Source of the DNA: Apoderus coryli
Lineage: Eukaryota; Arthropoda; Insecta; Coleoptera; Attelabidae
DNA: 64,000 nt
Reading direction: 5' to 3'
Assembly: GCA_911728435.2 (NCBI GenBank)
Contig: OU452207.1
Span: 930,001-994,000, forward strand
This document shows, one piece after another, positions 1-11,559 of the stretch. The notes below the pieces were generated by a model that did no database searches, had not been told where the DNA came from, and saw only the letters and a list, made by a program, of their open reading frames with translations. Each line of letters starts with the position of its first letter. The first letter of the stretch is position 1. A program made the position numbers and the translations under genes.

Positions 1-650
1 TTTTTCCGTATACATCGAATATCGTAAATGCCAATCCTAATAAATCTACCTATATTATCCATCTACCTACTCAATTTCATCTACTTAAACGACAATAATG
101 TTGGATGAGTGAGTATACATTATACATGTATAGCATCTCATCTAACTTTTCAGAAAGAAGTTTACTTCAGTCAAATATTTACTATCCGTTGGAGTAATGA
201 TCTCAAACGTGTTCACTAATAGAGCGTACCTACGTAGGAACGGATTTGATATTACCTAATCTATTCATGTGAATTCATTTCTTTTGGGCCGAGGGAATTT
301 AATAAAGCTGGAATTAAGATTTTTGCCCGATCCGTTATACATTCATTATTCATCGATAAAACTATTTGGGATAAAAATGGGATTAAGAATAGCGGCTTGC
401 AAATATTTTTTTTTCAAATCTTTCTCCATTTAATTTCTCAATATATTTTGGTTTTTTCCTTTTTTGTAACGTTTCCTAATCTTTCACTGATTTCCAGAGA
501 GATTTCCGTATATCATTGAATCCATTATCCCGTTTCTCTTTATCGTTATTAGTTATACATACTTACATAATATAGTAACCAACCAAGTTTCTTAATTTAA
601 GTCATGTGTCAAATTTCATCCAATCACCTCTGGATTACAGCGATAATACC
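1..650. other. A+T-rich intergenic sequence
   Basis: I see no coding potential, no terminal repeats and no RNA gene here. The sequence is ordinary A+T-rich insect-like intergenic DNA leading to the recombinase relic that follows. Confidence 0.5.
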
Positions 651-727
651 GTACCTGTGGTGTTTTCAGTTTGGTGTTTTTTTTTATTGAAAATTAATTA
701 AACGTCAAACTGACAACTGGTTTAAAA

Positions 728-1301
728 ATGTCGCGAAGATTTGGTATTGCATCTAACGATGCAATTAATGATATTACATCTAATAATATACCAAAAAATA
801 TAATCAAATCAAAAAAATATGTATGGAAAATATTTCTGGAGTTTTGTGCGACCAGAGAATACGAACTGAATGCTGAAACGAGTTTGCATAATTTGGCTAA
901 TATATTGAAAGATTATGCGGTAAATATGAGAAAAGCTGACGGAACTGAATATAAAGAAGCAACTGTAAAAACAATTTGGAATACTACGAGTAGGCTACTC
1001 CAGGAAAAATACTTCAATGACTTCAACATTGTATTCAACCCGTTTACCAGTGTGATATTCAAAAATGCGCGAGATGCAAGAAATGCAAAACGGAATGTAC
1101 ACCAGAAGGTTTACAAAATTTTTTTACCATATTGTAGCTGTTGAGTTAGCTTGGCGAGGTGGTGAACCAGCTGATTGCCTTACAGATTATTTCACGATTG
1201 AGAAAAATAATGATGGAACGCCAACCAACAGAATTGAATACAATCCAATATTCAGTAAAACATGCCAAGGAGGATCGAAAAGTTGTACAAAGAGTAAGTG
1301 A
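728..1301 (+). pseudogene. Crypton/KIAA1958-type tyrosine recombinase, N-terminal half
   Basis: A 138-codon frame from the ATG at 728 gives a SAM-like core-binding domain (about residues 30-130, around WKIFLEFCATREYEL and VFNPFTSVIFKNARDA). After a frameshift near 1135 the protein continues with ELAWRGGEPADCL, then NNDGT and IEYNPIFSKTCQGGSK. This matches the DUF3504 / KIAA1958-like family, the domesticated relatives of Crypton tyrosine recombinases. The Arg in AWRGGE is the likely first catalytic Arg. Homology ends near 1301, so the HxxR, H/W and Tyr parts are absent and the copy cannot be active. It could be one exon of a host KIAA1958-like gene, but the frameshift and the repeat sequence that follows argue for a dead transposon. 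Confidence 0.6.
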
Positions 1302-1374
1302 CTTGTTCCAAATATTGCAAACGAAAGTGCATGCTCTGTTCGGTTATTCCGTAAATTATTATCGAATACTCCTC

Positions 1375-1527
1375 GGGCCTTGATAAATACTCAAAATTTT
1401 GTCATAGAGAATCCTTCAAGCGAGTTACTCAACAATAACAGCCCTCGGCCTGCGGCCTTGGGCTATTATCAAGCAACATGCTTTCGGCATTCTCTATGAC
1501 AAAATTATCTCGGTATTATCAAGACCC
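1375..1527. repeat. Fold-back element with ~38-bp inverted arms
   Basis: The left arm at 1375-1412 (beginning GGGCCTTGATAAATACTC) and the right arm at 1490-1527 are imperfect inverted copies; the best-matched core is TTTTGTCATAGAGAAT. The centre holds a smaller GC-rich hairpin at 1441-1463 (GCCCTCGGCC, then GGCCTTGGGC). It directly follows the recombinase relic, so it may be part of the same mobile unit, or an independent fold-back MITE. Confidence 0.6.
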
Positions 1528-1731
1528 TAGGGGTATTACCACTGAAAATCTCATTCCCTTTCTTCCGGACATGGTATAGGGTGTACTATTTAAAACAAGC
1601 ACTTTGGCATCTTCGTCCTGTATAACCGAATTATTCCCCAACCTTTCCTGGTGAAGATTTCTCACGCTAAGACCTAAAAATCCCTGTTGCTCACTAGATA
1701 TGACAATTAATTCGAACATATAATATTTCAA
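1519..1731 (-). other. Unidentified 70-codon open frame
   Basis: An open frame of 70 codons follows the fold-back element. Its C-terminal part (STPYTMSGRKGMRFSVVIPL) reads like real protein rather than random A+T-rich translation, but I do not recognise the family. It overlaps the last bases of the fold-back arm. It may be a fragment of a transposon protein. Confidence 0.2.
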
Positions 1732-1739
1732 TCCAAATC

Positions 1740-2250
1740 GATGCTATTCTGCATTGATGTTAAAAATGGTTGTAATATGACTGAATCATTCACATAATCT
1801 AAATGAATTTACAGGGCATTATTTAGCCGTCGAAAGTTTAGTGATGAATGATCTGATTCAGAGCAATTTATGATCATTTCTGTTGCTGGCTTTATTAGAG
1901 CGAAGATTAACTTTTTGCAATCAAAAATTCCACATTTCAATATTCTCAAAAATTTGAATAAACATTTTTTAAACATCTAAGGCAGATTTAGCCAACGAAT
2001 AAGCATAACAATTTGTTTAGTGTAAAATTATAATCACAATCATAACTAGTTAAAATACGTTCTGTGTATTGGTAACGTTTAGACAACGTTTAGGTCCAAC
2101 CCACCTAGCAAAGCGCTTCTTTTCATCAGTACTTTTCTTAAATCCCTGATTGTTGATGAAGACTCAAATATTGTCAAAACGTTGGCGTTGAATTTTAGTG
2201 GGGTTTAATAAGGATAAAGCAGTGTTTTTAACTGAAGCCATCAGAGTGTC
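1740..2250. other. Non-coding; possible Penelope-type terminal repeat near 2140-2200
   Basis: No gene is visible. Around 2152-2185 the order TTGATGA, a short stem with GAC pairing to GTC, then AAAACGTT resembles the terminal-repeat hairpins described at 17.7, 22.8 and 35.5 kb, but the core is degenerate. Confidence 0.25.
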
Positions 2251-3000
2251 TAATCCTAGACATTATATTTAAAATAAATAATATTTTTTTATTATTAGCT
2301 AAAAATTATACCACGACGCCTATGACTAAATATTCACAATTCTTGCTAATAGTTTGCAATTTTTACTTAAAAGCATTTTTTAAACATTCCATATTTTTAC
2401 TTAGGTTGCATTTTTAATAATTTATATTGAATATTTGTACATAATAATGTAAATTAAATTAGTAACAATTTTAGCTGTTTTCAGCATTATTTTGTATATA
2501 AATAGTCGATTAATTTTTAATAAAATCAGATTCAATCAAACATTGTTTCTCAATTAAAACCACCACTGTTGCACAAGTCACCTTTATGCCTAGTAGGGGA
2601 GTGAGACTGCTCTTCCTAACAGTGGTTCCTAACTAACAAACCAACACTGTTGCACAAGTAACCTTTATGCCAAGTAGGGGAGTGAGACTGCTCTTCCTAA
2701 CAGTGTTGCTTAACTATTACCGCTGCTCTTAGCCACCCAAGCGAGAGCAAAGTAATCTTCGGGGGGATAAAACTAAATCACCCTTCGAACATTGGTCCTT
2801 CGAGCCGGATTCAATTTCTTGGAACTTACAACTCCTTGAAAGTTGAATCTACAAACACACATCCTTCGGTCCACAAGCGTCCAAGGAGCCACTAACAAAC
2901 ATCCTTCGGTCCACCAGCGTCCAGGGAGTCAATTACAAACATCCTTCGGTCCACCGCCGAATTGAGGCTGAATCGTGCGAACGAACTGAAGCAAATTTAT
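2250..3000 (+). mobile_element. Probable LTR-retrotransposon LTR and leader (BEL/Pao-like)
   Basis: The stretch holds a TATA box (TATATAAATAG near 2495), an AATAAA-type signal near 2519, a downstream 81-bp tandem duplication (about 2564-2644 and 2645-2715, each with GTAGGGGAGTGAGACTGCTC) and the phrase GGTCCTTCGAGCCGGATT near 2797. That phrase is of the kind seen after BEL/Pao LTRs. Three copies of ATCCTTCGGTCCAC follow with a period of about 41 bp. No gag or pol frame follows, so at most a solo LTR and leader survive. The family assignment is recall of motif style, not a search result. Confidence 0.35.
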
Positions 3001-3540
3001 GCCAGTGGCAAAGTTTTCATCAAACTCAGTATGGAACAATTTATTGAATTTGCATCCTTTCATGATCAACGTTAAGAGTCAACGAACGATGCAAAATAAT
3101 TATCTCTAGAGTTTAAAGCATTTTGTTGAACAAATTTCCATTTTTATTGTTTTTCCTGTGTGTGCGTGCAAGCCATCACAGGTAAACAGAGTTGGTGCCC
3201 GATAGACTACAATAATAAACAGACGTTTTGCATTTCCAAAGCCAGGCCAAACGAACGATTTGCATGAAAAGAGAATGGAGCACAAGGAATTTTATGAATT
3301 AGAATAGTAAATCATGGGTGTTGTTATACCAGATAAAACCCAATGCCACAAATTGAGATGGAATTATATACAGAGTTCTTTGAAACTGCTTTCAATTTTT
3401 GTTTTTTCGGAGCCATATTTTGGATTTTTAAGTCATTCAAACATAACTCGACTTTATTATTCAACTAGGCAAGGACAAGAATCCAAAAAACTGGGAATAC
3501 GAGGGTTGTTTCAAACAAAATATCAGGCCATGTATGTTAA
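3000..3540. other. No recognisable gene
   Basis: A 92-codon frame at 3314-3592 has no family resemblance and runs into the dispersed repeat at 3545. I treat it as chance. Nothing else is seen. Confidence 0.35.
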
Positions 3541-3544
3541 TACT

Positions 3545-4520
3545 GTGGGTCCACGTAAGTTGGCGGCATATGGGAAAGTTCTTTATTATTAATTTTACGA
3601 AAAAAAGTTATTCTTCATAAAAAGCTCTGCATGGTCCAAAACCTCAAATGCAACCATCAGATGTTAAATTTTTTCAGTCGTATACAAGATAACCTACAAA
3701 ATGCAGCATAAAATTTTTATTTACATAGGCGTTCGTAAATAGTAGAAAAGTGGGTGATCTAAAAAAATATTTAAAGTGTAAAAATTTTTATATTTAACTA
3801 GTTGAATTGGTCTTAAAAATACACGACAAAAACTAATGTACCATAGGCATCCGTGAAAATTCTATAAAAGGGTCAGAAAAATTTTGTATCCTTGACAACC
3901 AAAAAACTACTTAACTGGTTTTAACCACATTTGGTACGAAAATACTAGAGGATATTTATAGGCGGTGATTAAACTTGAGCGTAGGCAAGGGGTTTAAAAG
4001 AGGGTCAAAAATTAAAAAAATCATAGTTCTTAAACTTATCCGAAATATTGAATAATTTTTTGTGCGTTTAATTAAATATAACCTAAACTATTGAACCTAA
4101 ACAATTGGACCACATTGACGTTTGAAAAAGTGTAAAATGGGGTAAAAAGGTTAGAAAAATTTTTATTTCTTAAACATAGCAGAAATATTGACTAGTTATT
4201 TATAGCTTTGATAGAATATAAGCTATAAAATGTATTATAAATAACTTGTTTTCATAGGCGTTCGTAAATAGTGTAAAAGGGGTCAAAATCAAAAAATATA
4301 TACTTCCTAAACTTATTCGAAATAGTTGTGATAGAATATAACATAAAAAACGATACATAAATGAACTGGTTCATACAGGCGTTCCAAAAAGTGTAAAAAG
4401 GGTCAAAAACGAAAAATTTGCTAATTATATATAGCTTTGATATAAGATAACCTACAACATGCAGCATAACAATTTTGTTTACATAGGCTTTCGTAAATAG
4501 TAGAAAAGGGGGCAAAATAA
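3545..4520. repeat. Dispersed repeat with internal ~130-bp tandem array
   Basis: The first ~145 bp (3545-3690, starting GGTCCACGTAAGTTGGCGGC) recur at about 33115-33260 at roughly 90% identity by eye. From about 3725 to 4520 a diverged ~110-140-bp unit repeats six or seven times; each starts near ATAGGCGTTCGTAAATAGT and runs into GTAAAAGGGGTC. Unit starts lie near 3725, 3845, 3958, 4114, 4252, 4378 and 4484. The open frames here are chance products of the A+T-rich unit. Confidence 0.65.
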
Positions 4521-4662
4521 ATTTTATAATAAAGCTAAGGCCTAGAAGATCTGAAATATAAAATATGTACGTATAAATAGTGCCTCCAAAGAGAAGAAAA
4601 CCCGATATTTAAAAAAAATAGCTAATGTCTAAAACAATATATATATATATATTTTAGATAAA

Positions 4663-4830
4663 TGACAAAAAGGTCATAAAATTATTACTTTACAGTTAAG
4701 TATGGAGAGCTATTCGTGCCTTGAGGTCAACAGTTTATTTTAAATTAATCCAAAAACGTTCAATTGGGTTGAGGTCTGGGCTGCCCATTCCAACAATACC
4801 CAAAAACTCACCACACCACATGCGCAAAAA
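4663..4830 (-). pseudogene. Tc1-like transposase C-terminal relic plus dispersed flank
   Basis: On the minus strand 4735-4830 reads GSPDLNPIERFWIN, the conserved block around the third acidic residue of Tc1-type transposases (usual form SPDLNPIEHLW). The 4663-4742 part, with CTATTCGTGCCTTGAGGTCA, recurs in diverged form at about 20380-20465, so the end of this element family lies there too. Only the C-terminus remains. Confidence 0.55.
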
Positions 4831-6830
4831 CACGTTTTTTTTTGTCGGGGTGAGTATAGAAGCACTTTTTTTTCTCTAGACCAGGCCAGGGCGCCTATTA
4901 TTGCACGTTTAACCAAATTAACTGATAAGTCTTAGAAGTTTATTAAGGTTGCAGGTGAAAATATTGAAAATAAAAAAATATTATTAAAAACGTAGTATAA
5001 ACAACAACAAAAAAATGAATTTTCCGCAATTCACTCTGTGTCATACTTAATTCGGTTTTATTGGAATGACGATCGGATGCGACGCCATATACGGTTCGTA
5101 AATTAAAGTAGACAGAAATTTATGGAAATTGTCGAGATACAGATTTTTCCAACCATGAAAAGTAGTAGGGAAATTTATATTATATGGCTAATAAATATAC
5201 GGTAGCGGCTGCACTTAAATTAAAAGACCTCGCCTTTCTTTTTGTGTGCGATGCATGCCGGGTGCGATAAAAGCGATGATAAAATTAGAAGGACCAGATT
5301 TTCAATTGTGAAATGCCTTCTAATTAGATAAATTTAAGAGTTAAGTGCAACAATGTGTAGATAATTTTATTCGTTACGACCACTAAGACTAGGGTTCTTT
5401 GAAGTCGCATAACTTCCTAATTTAGATTATATTCTAACTGGATTTTTACGTATAATTATGGCCAAAAGCTTGAAATACAAAATTGGGATTATACCGGATC
5501 AGCTTGATGCGATTAAAGAGTAACGAAAAAGTAAAGACATGGTTTTGGATGAAAAAATGTCAAATTTTATAGTTTCGACAATAAAAAATTAAAATCCTTG
5601 ATGGTTGTATAAGTTCCGACCAAAAATGTGCAAAGGAGTACGTGTATTTGGCGTTATCTAGCTGATGTGGTTAAGTTGACATTACTGCTTGGTTTGAAAT
5701 ACGATACGAACTGACCACTGACTCGTAAAATACGTGAATTTTTGGGCTTCCTTTTGTGAGGCCCTTAAGTGCCTCAAAAACTAAAATAAATACGTGTAAT
5801 AGGAATAAAACTCAAACGAAATGGACTTGATCTTTATACTGATATACTTTAAACACAAAAACTAGAAAAATAATTCTTAAACTGTGAAAAATCCAGTCCA
5901 AAAACAAATTAAAATATTTAATTAACTTTATACAATTGGTACCTCTAGACCATACCAAAGCCAAAACGAATCTAACTTGGAAAGTCCAATTGTAATTCCA
6001 AATCGCTTCATAAGAAAGAGAGGCATTTCAAATACATCCCTATAAAATGCAACTAGAGGGTGAGTAGTTTTAGTTTTTAGGAATAAAATACATTTTTATG
6101 TTGACTGTAATGATTGTTGTTGCTTAGGTATCTTATGTTGGAGTTCGTTCAAAAGATTAACCAGTCACTACCATTTGTAAAGCAAGAAACAATACGATTT
6201 TATAATGACTCCTCATTCTCCTGAACAGCGGACTGGACTAAAACCCATCGTTAATATTTTCTTAGCCCTTTATGTATTATGAAATCGTGTACGCCCTCCA
6301 AATAGCTTCTGCATATAATAATAATAGTCCGACATTTAATTTATATGAAGGTATTTCGATAATGTTGAAAAGTGAACACTCTGTAACTAAAACATATCAT
6401 TCTTCGAACAAGAAAAACAGCCGATCTGTTTCTAAAAGTTGAACAAAGAAAAGAAACAAAAAATTATATATTAGAGGAATGTATCCAGGTCTGAAAACAA
6501 GAATGCGAGACTGTACCAAATGTCCCATAAGTATTAAGATTAAGGCACTCACCATTTCGTGAAAATTAAGCTGAATAAAAAAAATACGAGCGTGTGCTTG
6601 TATTTCTCGCGGTGAATAAGTGGTGCACTTTTGCACCATCATTTCCGAACACCCTGTATAATCGCAATCATTTAATCCGAATTACACGTGTACACAAACA
6701 ATAATAATTATTCAATCCTCATAATCAAAACATTTCCACAACATGTGTCCCACATCCATTTATTTCGATAAACCATAGCCGTATTATATAAAAACAAAGG
6801 CAATCCTGCTTCAAGCTAAATTTACAATTA
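4831..6830. other. Intergenic, no gene seen
   Basis: About 2 kb without supported coding sequence. A small perfect hairpin (TGGTGCA CTTT TGCACCA) lies at 6621-6638, just before ACACCCTGTATAA near 6650. CACCCTGTA is an outward-facing terminus repeated throughout the window, so a small inverted-repeat element probably ends here. The 81-codon minus frame at 6397-6642 is not recognised. Confidence 0.4.
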
Positions 6831-6835
6831 TTAAT

Positions 6836-7470
6836 ATACAGGGTGTTTCAAAAAGACATGGGAATATTTGAGGGGCGATTGTGCAGGTCATTTTATGGAA
6901 AAAAGTTCCACGTCCGGAAATGTATTGTTTTAAAGATACAAGGTGTTAAAGTTTTTTTGTAAATAACGGTTTTTTTTTATCGCCTTGATTTACTTTTTTT
7001 AATAAATCATATAACTCCTCTAAAATTACAAAAGTCGTGCATTATAACGAATAAGAAAGCTCAACACTAAGTCCTAAAACAACCATCATATTGTTGTATG
7101 GGTTCGACAACACGACAGAAAGGAAAACCTAAAATAGAAAGGCTTGCAGTAGTTTCTTTGTCAAAATGGCTTGAACGTTGTTGAACCAGTTCGTCAAAAC
7201 AATTGAAAACCCTTAGAGCGTATCTACCGCTACAAAATAAGGTTGAAAGTTTCAAACTCACCATCAACTGAAGCAGGAAAGTTGTAAGTCATTGTTACGC
7301 CTCTGTTTCAATTCAAATTTCCCGCTTAATGTTTTCTTTGTTAATTTATAAGTGACATTGTTGACATAAGTCGATTTCATGTTAGCTGCAAGAATTAAGA
7401 AATGAACGCATGTACATGCAGATATTAAAAAGTTGTAAAATCGTTTAATAAATATACAGTCCACTTATCG
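6836..7470. mobile_element. Transposon terminus of the TACAGGGTGTTTC type
   Basis: TATACAGGGTGTTTCAAAAA begins at about 6836. The next ~110 bp (CATTTTATGGAAAAAAGTTC, CGCCCGGAAATG-like text) recur in diverged form at 39755-39870, so this is one end of a dispersed element. The other end is not clear. The two 66-codon minus frames inside are not recognised. Confidence 0.35.
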
Positions 7471-8530
7471 AAAATAACAAAGTTGTATAATTGAACATTC
7501 GTCCAACGAGTCCAATAAGTGTTTATTACAACATATTGTCACGTTTAGGTTTAACGTGAACTACGCGGGCATTGACAATAAGGACCTTATCTAAAAGATT
7601 GAAACACCGAATACCAAGTTTAATTAGACTAAGTTTATTAACAGTTAAAGTTCAGAAGAGTTTACAAAATGATGAAACTTAAATTAGAGACTATAGAGTT
7701 AAAATAATAGAACACAAATAATATTACTTACATTAAATTATAAGAGACCACATACGGTCAAGTTGCACTATGGTTCACATTTTTACTGCCTTCAGGTTTT
7801 CTTACTAAAATTAGAACACAACTAAACTTATTTTTCTGGAGAGGAGAATTTGAGGCCAAAAAAGAAAGGAAAGGAAGAGAAAATGTAGTAGTAGCATTGT
7901 GTCTTTTTTAAAGATAATGGTAGTAGACCAAAAAATCGGAAAATTAATATCGAATTGAAAGAAATTATTTTCTAAACGATATAATACCGCCTATTTTCAA
8001 ATTTCTGTGGGTCTTTTTGGAAGTTTCCCGTCTTGTGTCAGATGACGAATTATTCGGACAGTTTTGAAATGAAAGCACTGTATTTTTAGTTTTGTAAATG
8101 CTTCGCAATAATTTTTAGTAAACGCTCTATTTCGTGACTGGAGTACGAATACACGCCGAGCTGCAGTTAAAGTATGGCTGTTTTTTGATAGTTTGAGGAG
8201 GAACACTTGTTGCAGCATCCAAGCGAAAACGGTGCAGGATATAATGCTATATTAGGTGAAAACAAAAAGATGTGTCGCAGTGGCAGACATAAACACATTA
8301 GCAATGCCATGAAAATAGATCCTGCACTATAGACAACAAATATAACATTGAATTTTGGGAATAAAAAATAAGTATTAAAATGAATTTCTAACAACTTGAG
8401 TCTGAAAATGCTTCCTCCATTTATAACAGTGTTGAACTATTTTAGATTCATGTCATCGATTTATAAATGATAAGTGCCATTTCCTTTGATTGTGAATTGT
8501 CCACTAGATTTTGCACACTTTTTTCTCGAA
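7470..8530. other. Intergenic, no gene seen
   Basis: A+T-rich sequence with a purine-rich patch near 7850-7885. The open frames on the minus strand (7997-8218, 8167-8394) have no recognisable motif and no splice context, and I do not call them. Confidence 0.4.
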
Positions 8531-8532
8531 TG

Positions 8533-8683
8533 TGTTCGATGTGGTTGCCAGGGCCTTTCTTTGTAGGAAGCTGGAGAACCTCGGATTGCTTGAACCAGTT
8601 AACGGGTGGATCAAATTATATTTGACGGGCAGAAGAATTGCTGTGAAGGTTGAGTCTGTTGTGTCAGAGTTTCGAAGCATTAT
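8533..8683 (+). pseudogene. LINE reverse transcriptase fragment (family A), left part of a split copy
   Basis: In the plus frame it reads NVFDVVARAFLCRKLENLGL and ends VKVESVVSEFRSI, closely matching the same stretch of the minus-strand LINE next to it. It stops at 8683. The following residues of the family (GxPQGSVLGPLLF) are found only at 10537 onwards. The copy was therefore split by the minus-strand LINE. Confidence 0.7.
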
Positions 8684-10536
8684 ATAATAATAATATCTTT
8701 ATTCTGTCACAAGTCATACAAAACGTTGTATATAGACACGTCATAGTTTTACTACACGATACAATAAATGATCCATAGCTACATTCAACCTCGTTCCTTA
8801 TAACACATAAGGCAATAAACAAACACGTCACAATCTAAAATTTGAACACACCTATGCAGTTGCAGTTATATAAATTAAACATAAATACAAACAAAAACAC
8901 TGAAAAAACAATCTACGATGTCTCCATAATAGTTGTAAATTCATGAAGGCTATAGATCGTGTTAGAATTAAGGAGAGCCTTTAGTTTAGTTTTAAATTTA
9001 CCCTCTGTCCGACAAACTCTTATGTCTTCCGGAAGAAGATTATAAAAATATCGCCCAGAGTAATGCGGTGATTTCTTATAAAACTCATGATTGGGTCTGG
9101 GCAGATACAGGCGATCTCGTCCACGTGTAAAATGTTGATGATTAATGCCACAAGTAGGCGTGATGTTTCTGTTTTTGAATGTGTAACACAGTAGTTTGTA
9201 CAAATATATTGAAGTGACTGTAAGCAACTTATGTTTTTTAAATGTATCTCTACATGTTCCTAGAAACGGGATATTAAAGATGCATCTCACCGCTCGCTTC
9301 TGCAGCACAAAGACCCTGTCAATTTCAACACTTCTACCCCAAATCAATCATTGTATGCAATCACTGAATAGATTAAAGCATAATAAACAGAAATAAGAGA
9401 TGGGGTCTCCATGAATCCTCTTAGGGATCGAAGTAAGTATAGATTCTTATTCAGTTTACTGCAAACGGCGTCGATATGCGTTACTCAGTCCAGTCTGTCA
9501 TCCACAAGCACCGCCAGCAGTTTCGCCGACCTTGATAATGGCAAAAGACCGTGATTGAATTTAATTTCGATATTTGATGATTTATATCTATTGAAGGGCA
9601 GTGCCACGTTCTTACCATAGTTTATGATCAGTTTGTTTCTCCTGCACCACACCTGGAACTCATAAAGTGTAGCATTGATCTTCCGCTCCAGAATCTCAGA
9701 ATCCTTGTCGGACAACAATATGATTGTGTCATCTGCATACAGATAAAGAGAACCGTGTGTGATACTAGCTGAAAGATCATTGATAAAAAGCAGAAAGAGC
9801 AAAGGTCCAAGTACACTGCCCTGAGGCGTTCCCAAACCGATGCTCCGCGACTCTGACACTACCGACTCAACCCTAACCGCTATTCGTCTATTTGTTAAAT
9901 ATGATCGAATCCATCTGTTAATCGACCCACGTAACCCAAGAGTCTCCAGCTTTGTACACAGGAAATCTCTGTCGACCACATCGAACGCATTCGACAGGTC
10001 AAACAGGAACGCCACAACATAAAAACCTCTATCCATCAGATCGTGCACTCTCTGAATGAACTGAAGTGTACAGGTTTCCGTTGAAAAACCCTCCCTGAAG
10101 CCGTGTTGACATTCACTCAAATGGTTAGTAAATTTTAAAAATTCAAATATTCTGTCTGCTACAATCTTTTCAATAATCTTAGATACAGTACTTAGCAGGG
10201 CTATAGGCCTGTAATTCTCCAGCACTAGTTCATTACCTTTTTTATATATAGGGATAATGAGGGCATTTTTTAATTGATCTGGAAATATCCCGCATTGTAT
10301 CGACATGTTTAGTAACTCCGCTATTACAGGGGAGAGCATATCTAAGGAGTGTTTAAATATTTTCATAGGGATACAATCCATACCAGTGGACCCTTTGTTT
10401 GGGAAGTTCTTGATCGCTCTAGCCACATCACGCGAACACACCGGAGAGAAAAACATACTCCGAGGATTAAACGGACACACAGTACATGATGCTGAAAAGC
10501 CTCCGCCAAAATGAGAGGTCAATCTAGCTTGAATGA
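8684..10536 (-). mobile_element. 5'-truncated non-LTR retrotransposon (family A, jockey-superfamily type)
   Basis: The minus strand encodes most of a reverse transcriptase. Visible blocks: NKGSTGMDCIPMKIF, ENYRPIALLSTVSKIIEKIV, LFDLSNAFDVVDR, LGTPQGSVLGPLLF and the catalytic YADD (LYLYADDTIILL). The long frame 10522-9485 ends in a single TGA where the family has Trp (RLD*VTHIDAV). One further frameshift near 9350 leads to the C-terminal domain at 9347-8913 (FYKKSPHYSGRYFYNLLPEDI). The 3' UTR ends in AATAAAGATATTATTATTATA at about 8690. With only two breaks, this is one of the younger LINE copies here. The closest relative in the window is the copy at 54.3-55.8 kb. Confidence 0.8.
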
Positions 10537-10680
10537 ATTGAATTGGGAACGCCTCAGTGTAACATGTTTGATCCTCTTCTTTTTTTGCTATATATCAATT
10601 ATCTTTCGGTTAATATCTCCCCATGGTGTGATATGCGGATGATACTACTATAGGTACTGTTGTCTGACAGGGATCACGGG
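10537..10680 (+). pseudogene. LINE family A fragment, right part of the split copy
   Basis: The plus strand resumes with a decayed GxPQGSVLGPLLFLLFINDLS region (GGGAACGCCTCAGTGT near 10548, TTTTGCTATATATCAATTA near 10587), then GCGGATGATACTAC (ADDT, the catalytic box) near 10632. This is what should follow the piece ending at 8683, so the two are one interrupted copy. Several frameshifts are present. Confidence 0.6.
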
Positions 10681-10803
10681 AACGTAAACTCATTATAACG
10701 CTTTGTGAGTTTATTTTTTATATTGTTTTTCTGCCGACACTATGAGAAAATTGAATTTTACTGCTTCTATAGGGGGTTGTCAAAAATCGAGCGCATTATC
10801 ATT

Positions 10804-11545
10804 TATATAATAATCATGGAATGTCTGATTGATCGTAGTGACAAGGAAATTAAGTATTGTACCCCGCCTGATATTCACGAGAAAGCGAACGAAGTTTCGA
10901 TGAATTTGCTGCCGGAAAAAGCAAGAACTAAATACAAGTATAAAATGTTTATGGAAAACGTGATTTTGACATATTTATCGGATCTTTCACAAAAATATCA
11001 ATCTTCAACACTGTGGTCAATTCATTGTTCAGCCCAAAATGTAGGACATCATACACTTCCTTCTAACATAGCTTTTCATTTAAACCTACCAAATTTCAAA
11101 GAATGGTTGTCCAGTAGGACATGCGTTTAGAAGGACATCTGCCACACTTCTTACCGATTCAGGAGCTGATACATTGTCACTGAAAAGGCACGGTGGATGG
11201 AAATCAGCTACCGTAGCAGAAGGCTACGTGGAAGACTCAATAAATAACAAAATTAGAGTAGCTAAAAAAATTTTGGATCATCAATCATCAACCTACATCA
11301 AAAACACCATCGAACAGTTTGCCTGCTTCGACCCCACATACCATTTATTAAAAGCACATGATGAACCTGAACCCAGCACTGAAGCTGACATCATGAAAAA
11401 TGACGGTTTATCAACTTTAGTCTCGAGCAAAAGTTCATCATCACCTTTAACAAGCAATATTACAGAGCGGCTACAACTGTCTAACTTATCTAACCCGGAA
11501 TCACTTTTACTAATTGTACAATTCAAAGTCCCATTTTTAACATAA
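10804..11545 (+). pseudogene. Tyrosine recombinase gene (Crypton-like), core deleted
   Basis: The ATG in ATAATCATGGAATG (near 10816) opens a frame with an N-terminal region and a core-binding segment (KARTKYKYKMFMENV, YLSDLSQKYQSSTLWSI). After about 11030 the frame degenerates. The C-terminal catalytic part then appears in another frame: GHAFRRTSATLLTDSGADT, then KRHGGWKSATVAEGYVE. These supply HxxR (HAFR), the H/W box (HGGW) and the nucleophilic Tyr (EGYVE) of tyrosine recombinases. A tail of about 100 residues rich in Ser, Glu and Asn ends at 11545. The middle of the catalytic domain, including the first Arg, is missing, so it is inactive as it stands. It differs in sequence from the copy at 0.7 kb. 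Confidence 0.65.
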
Positions 11546-11559
11546 ATAATATATAACAA

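Noticed and set aside
8533..8683. 5' inversion by twin priming for the plus/minus LINE pair
   Set aside because: The plus-strand piece lies beyond the 3' tail of the minus copy and continues on its other side, which fits nested insertion and not twin priming.
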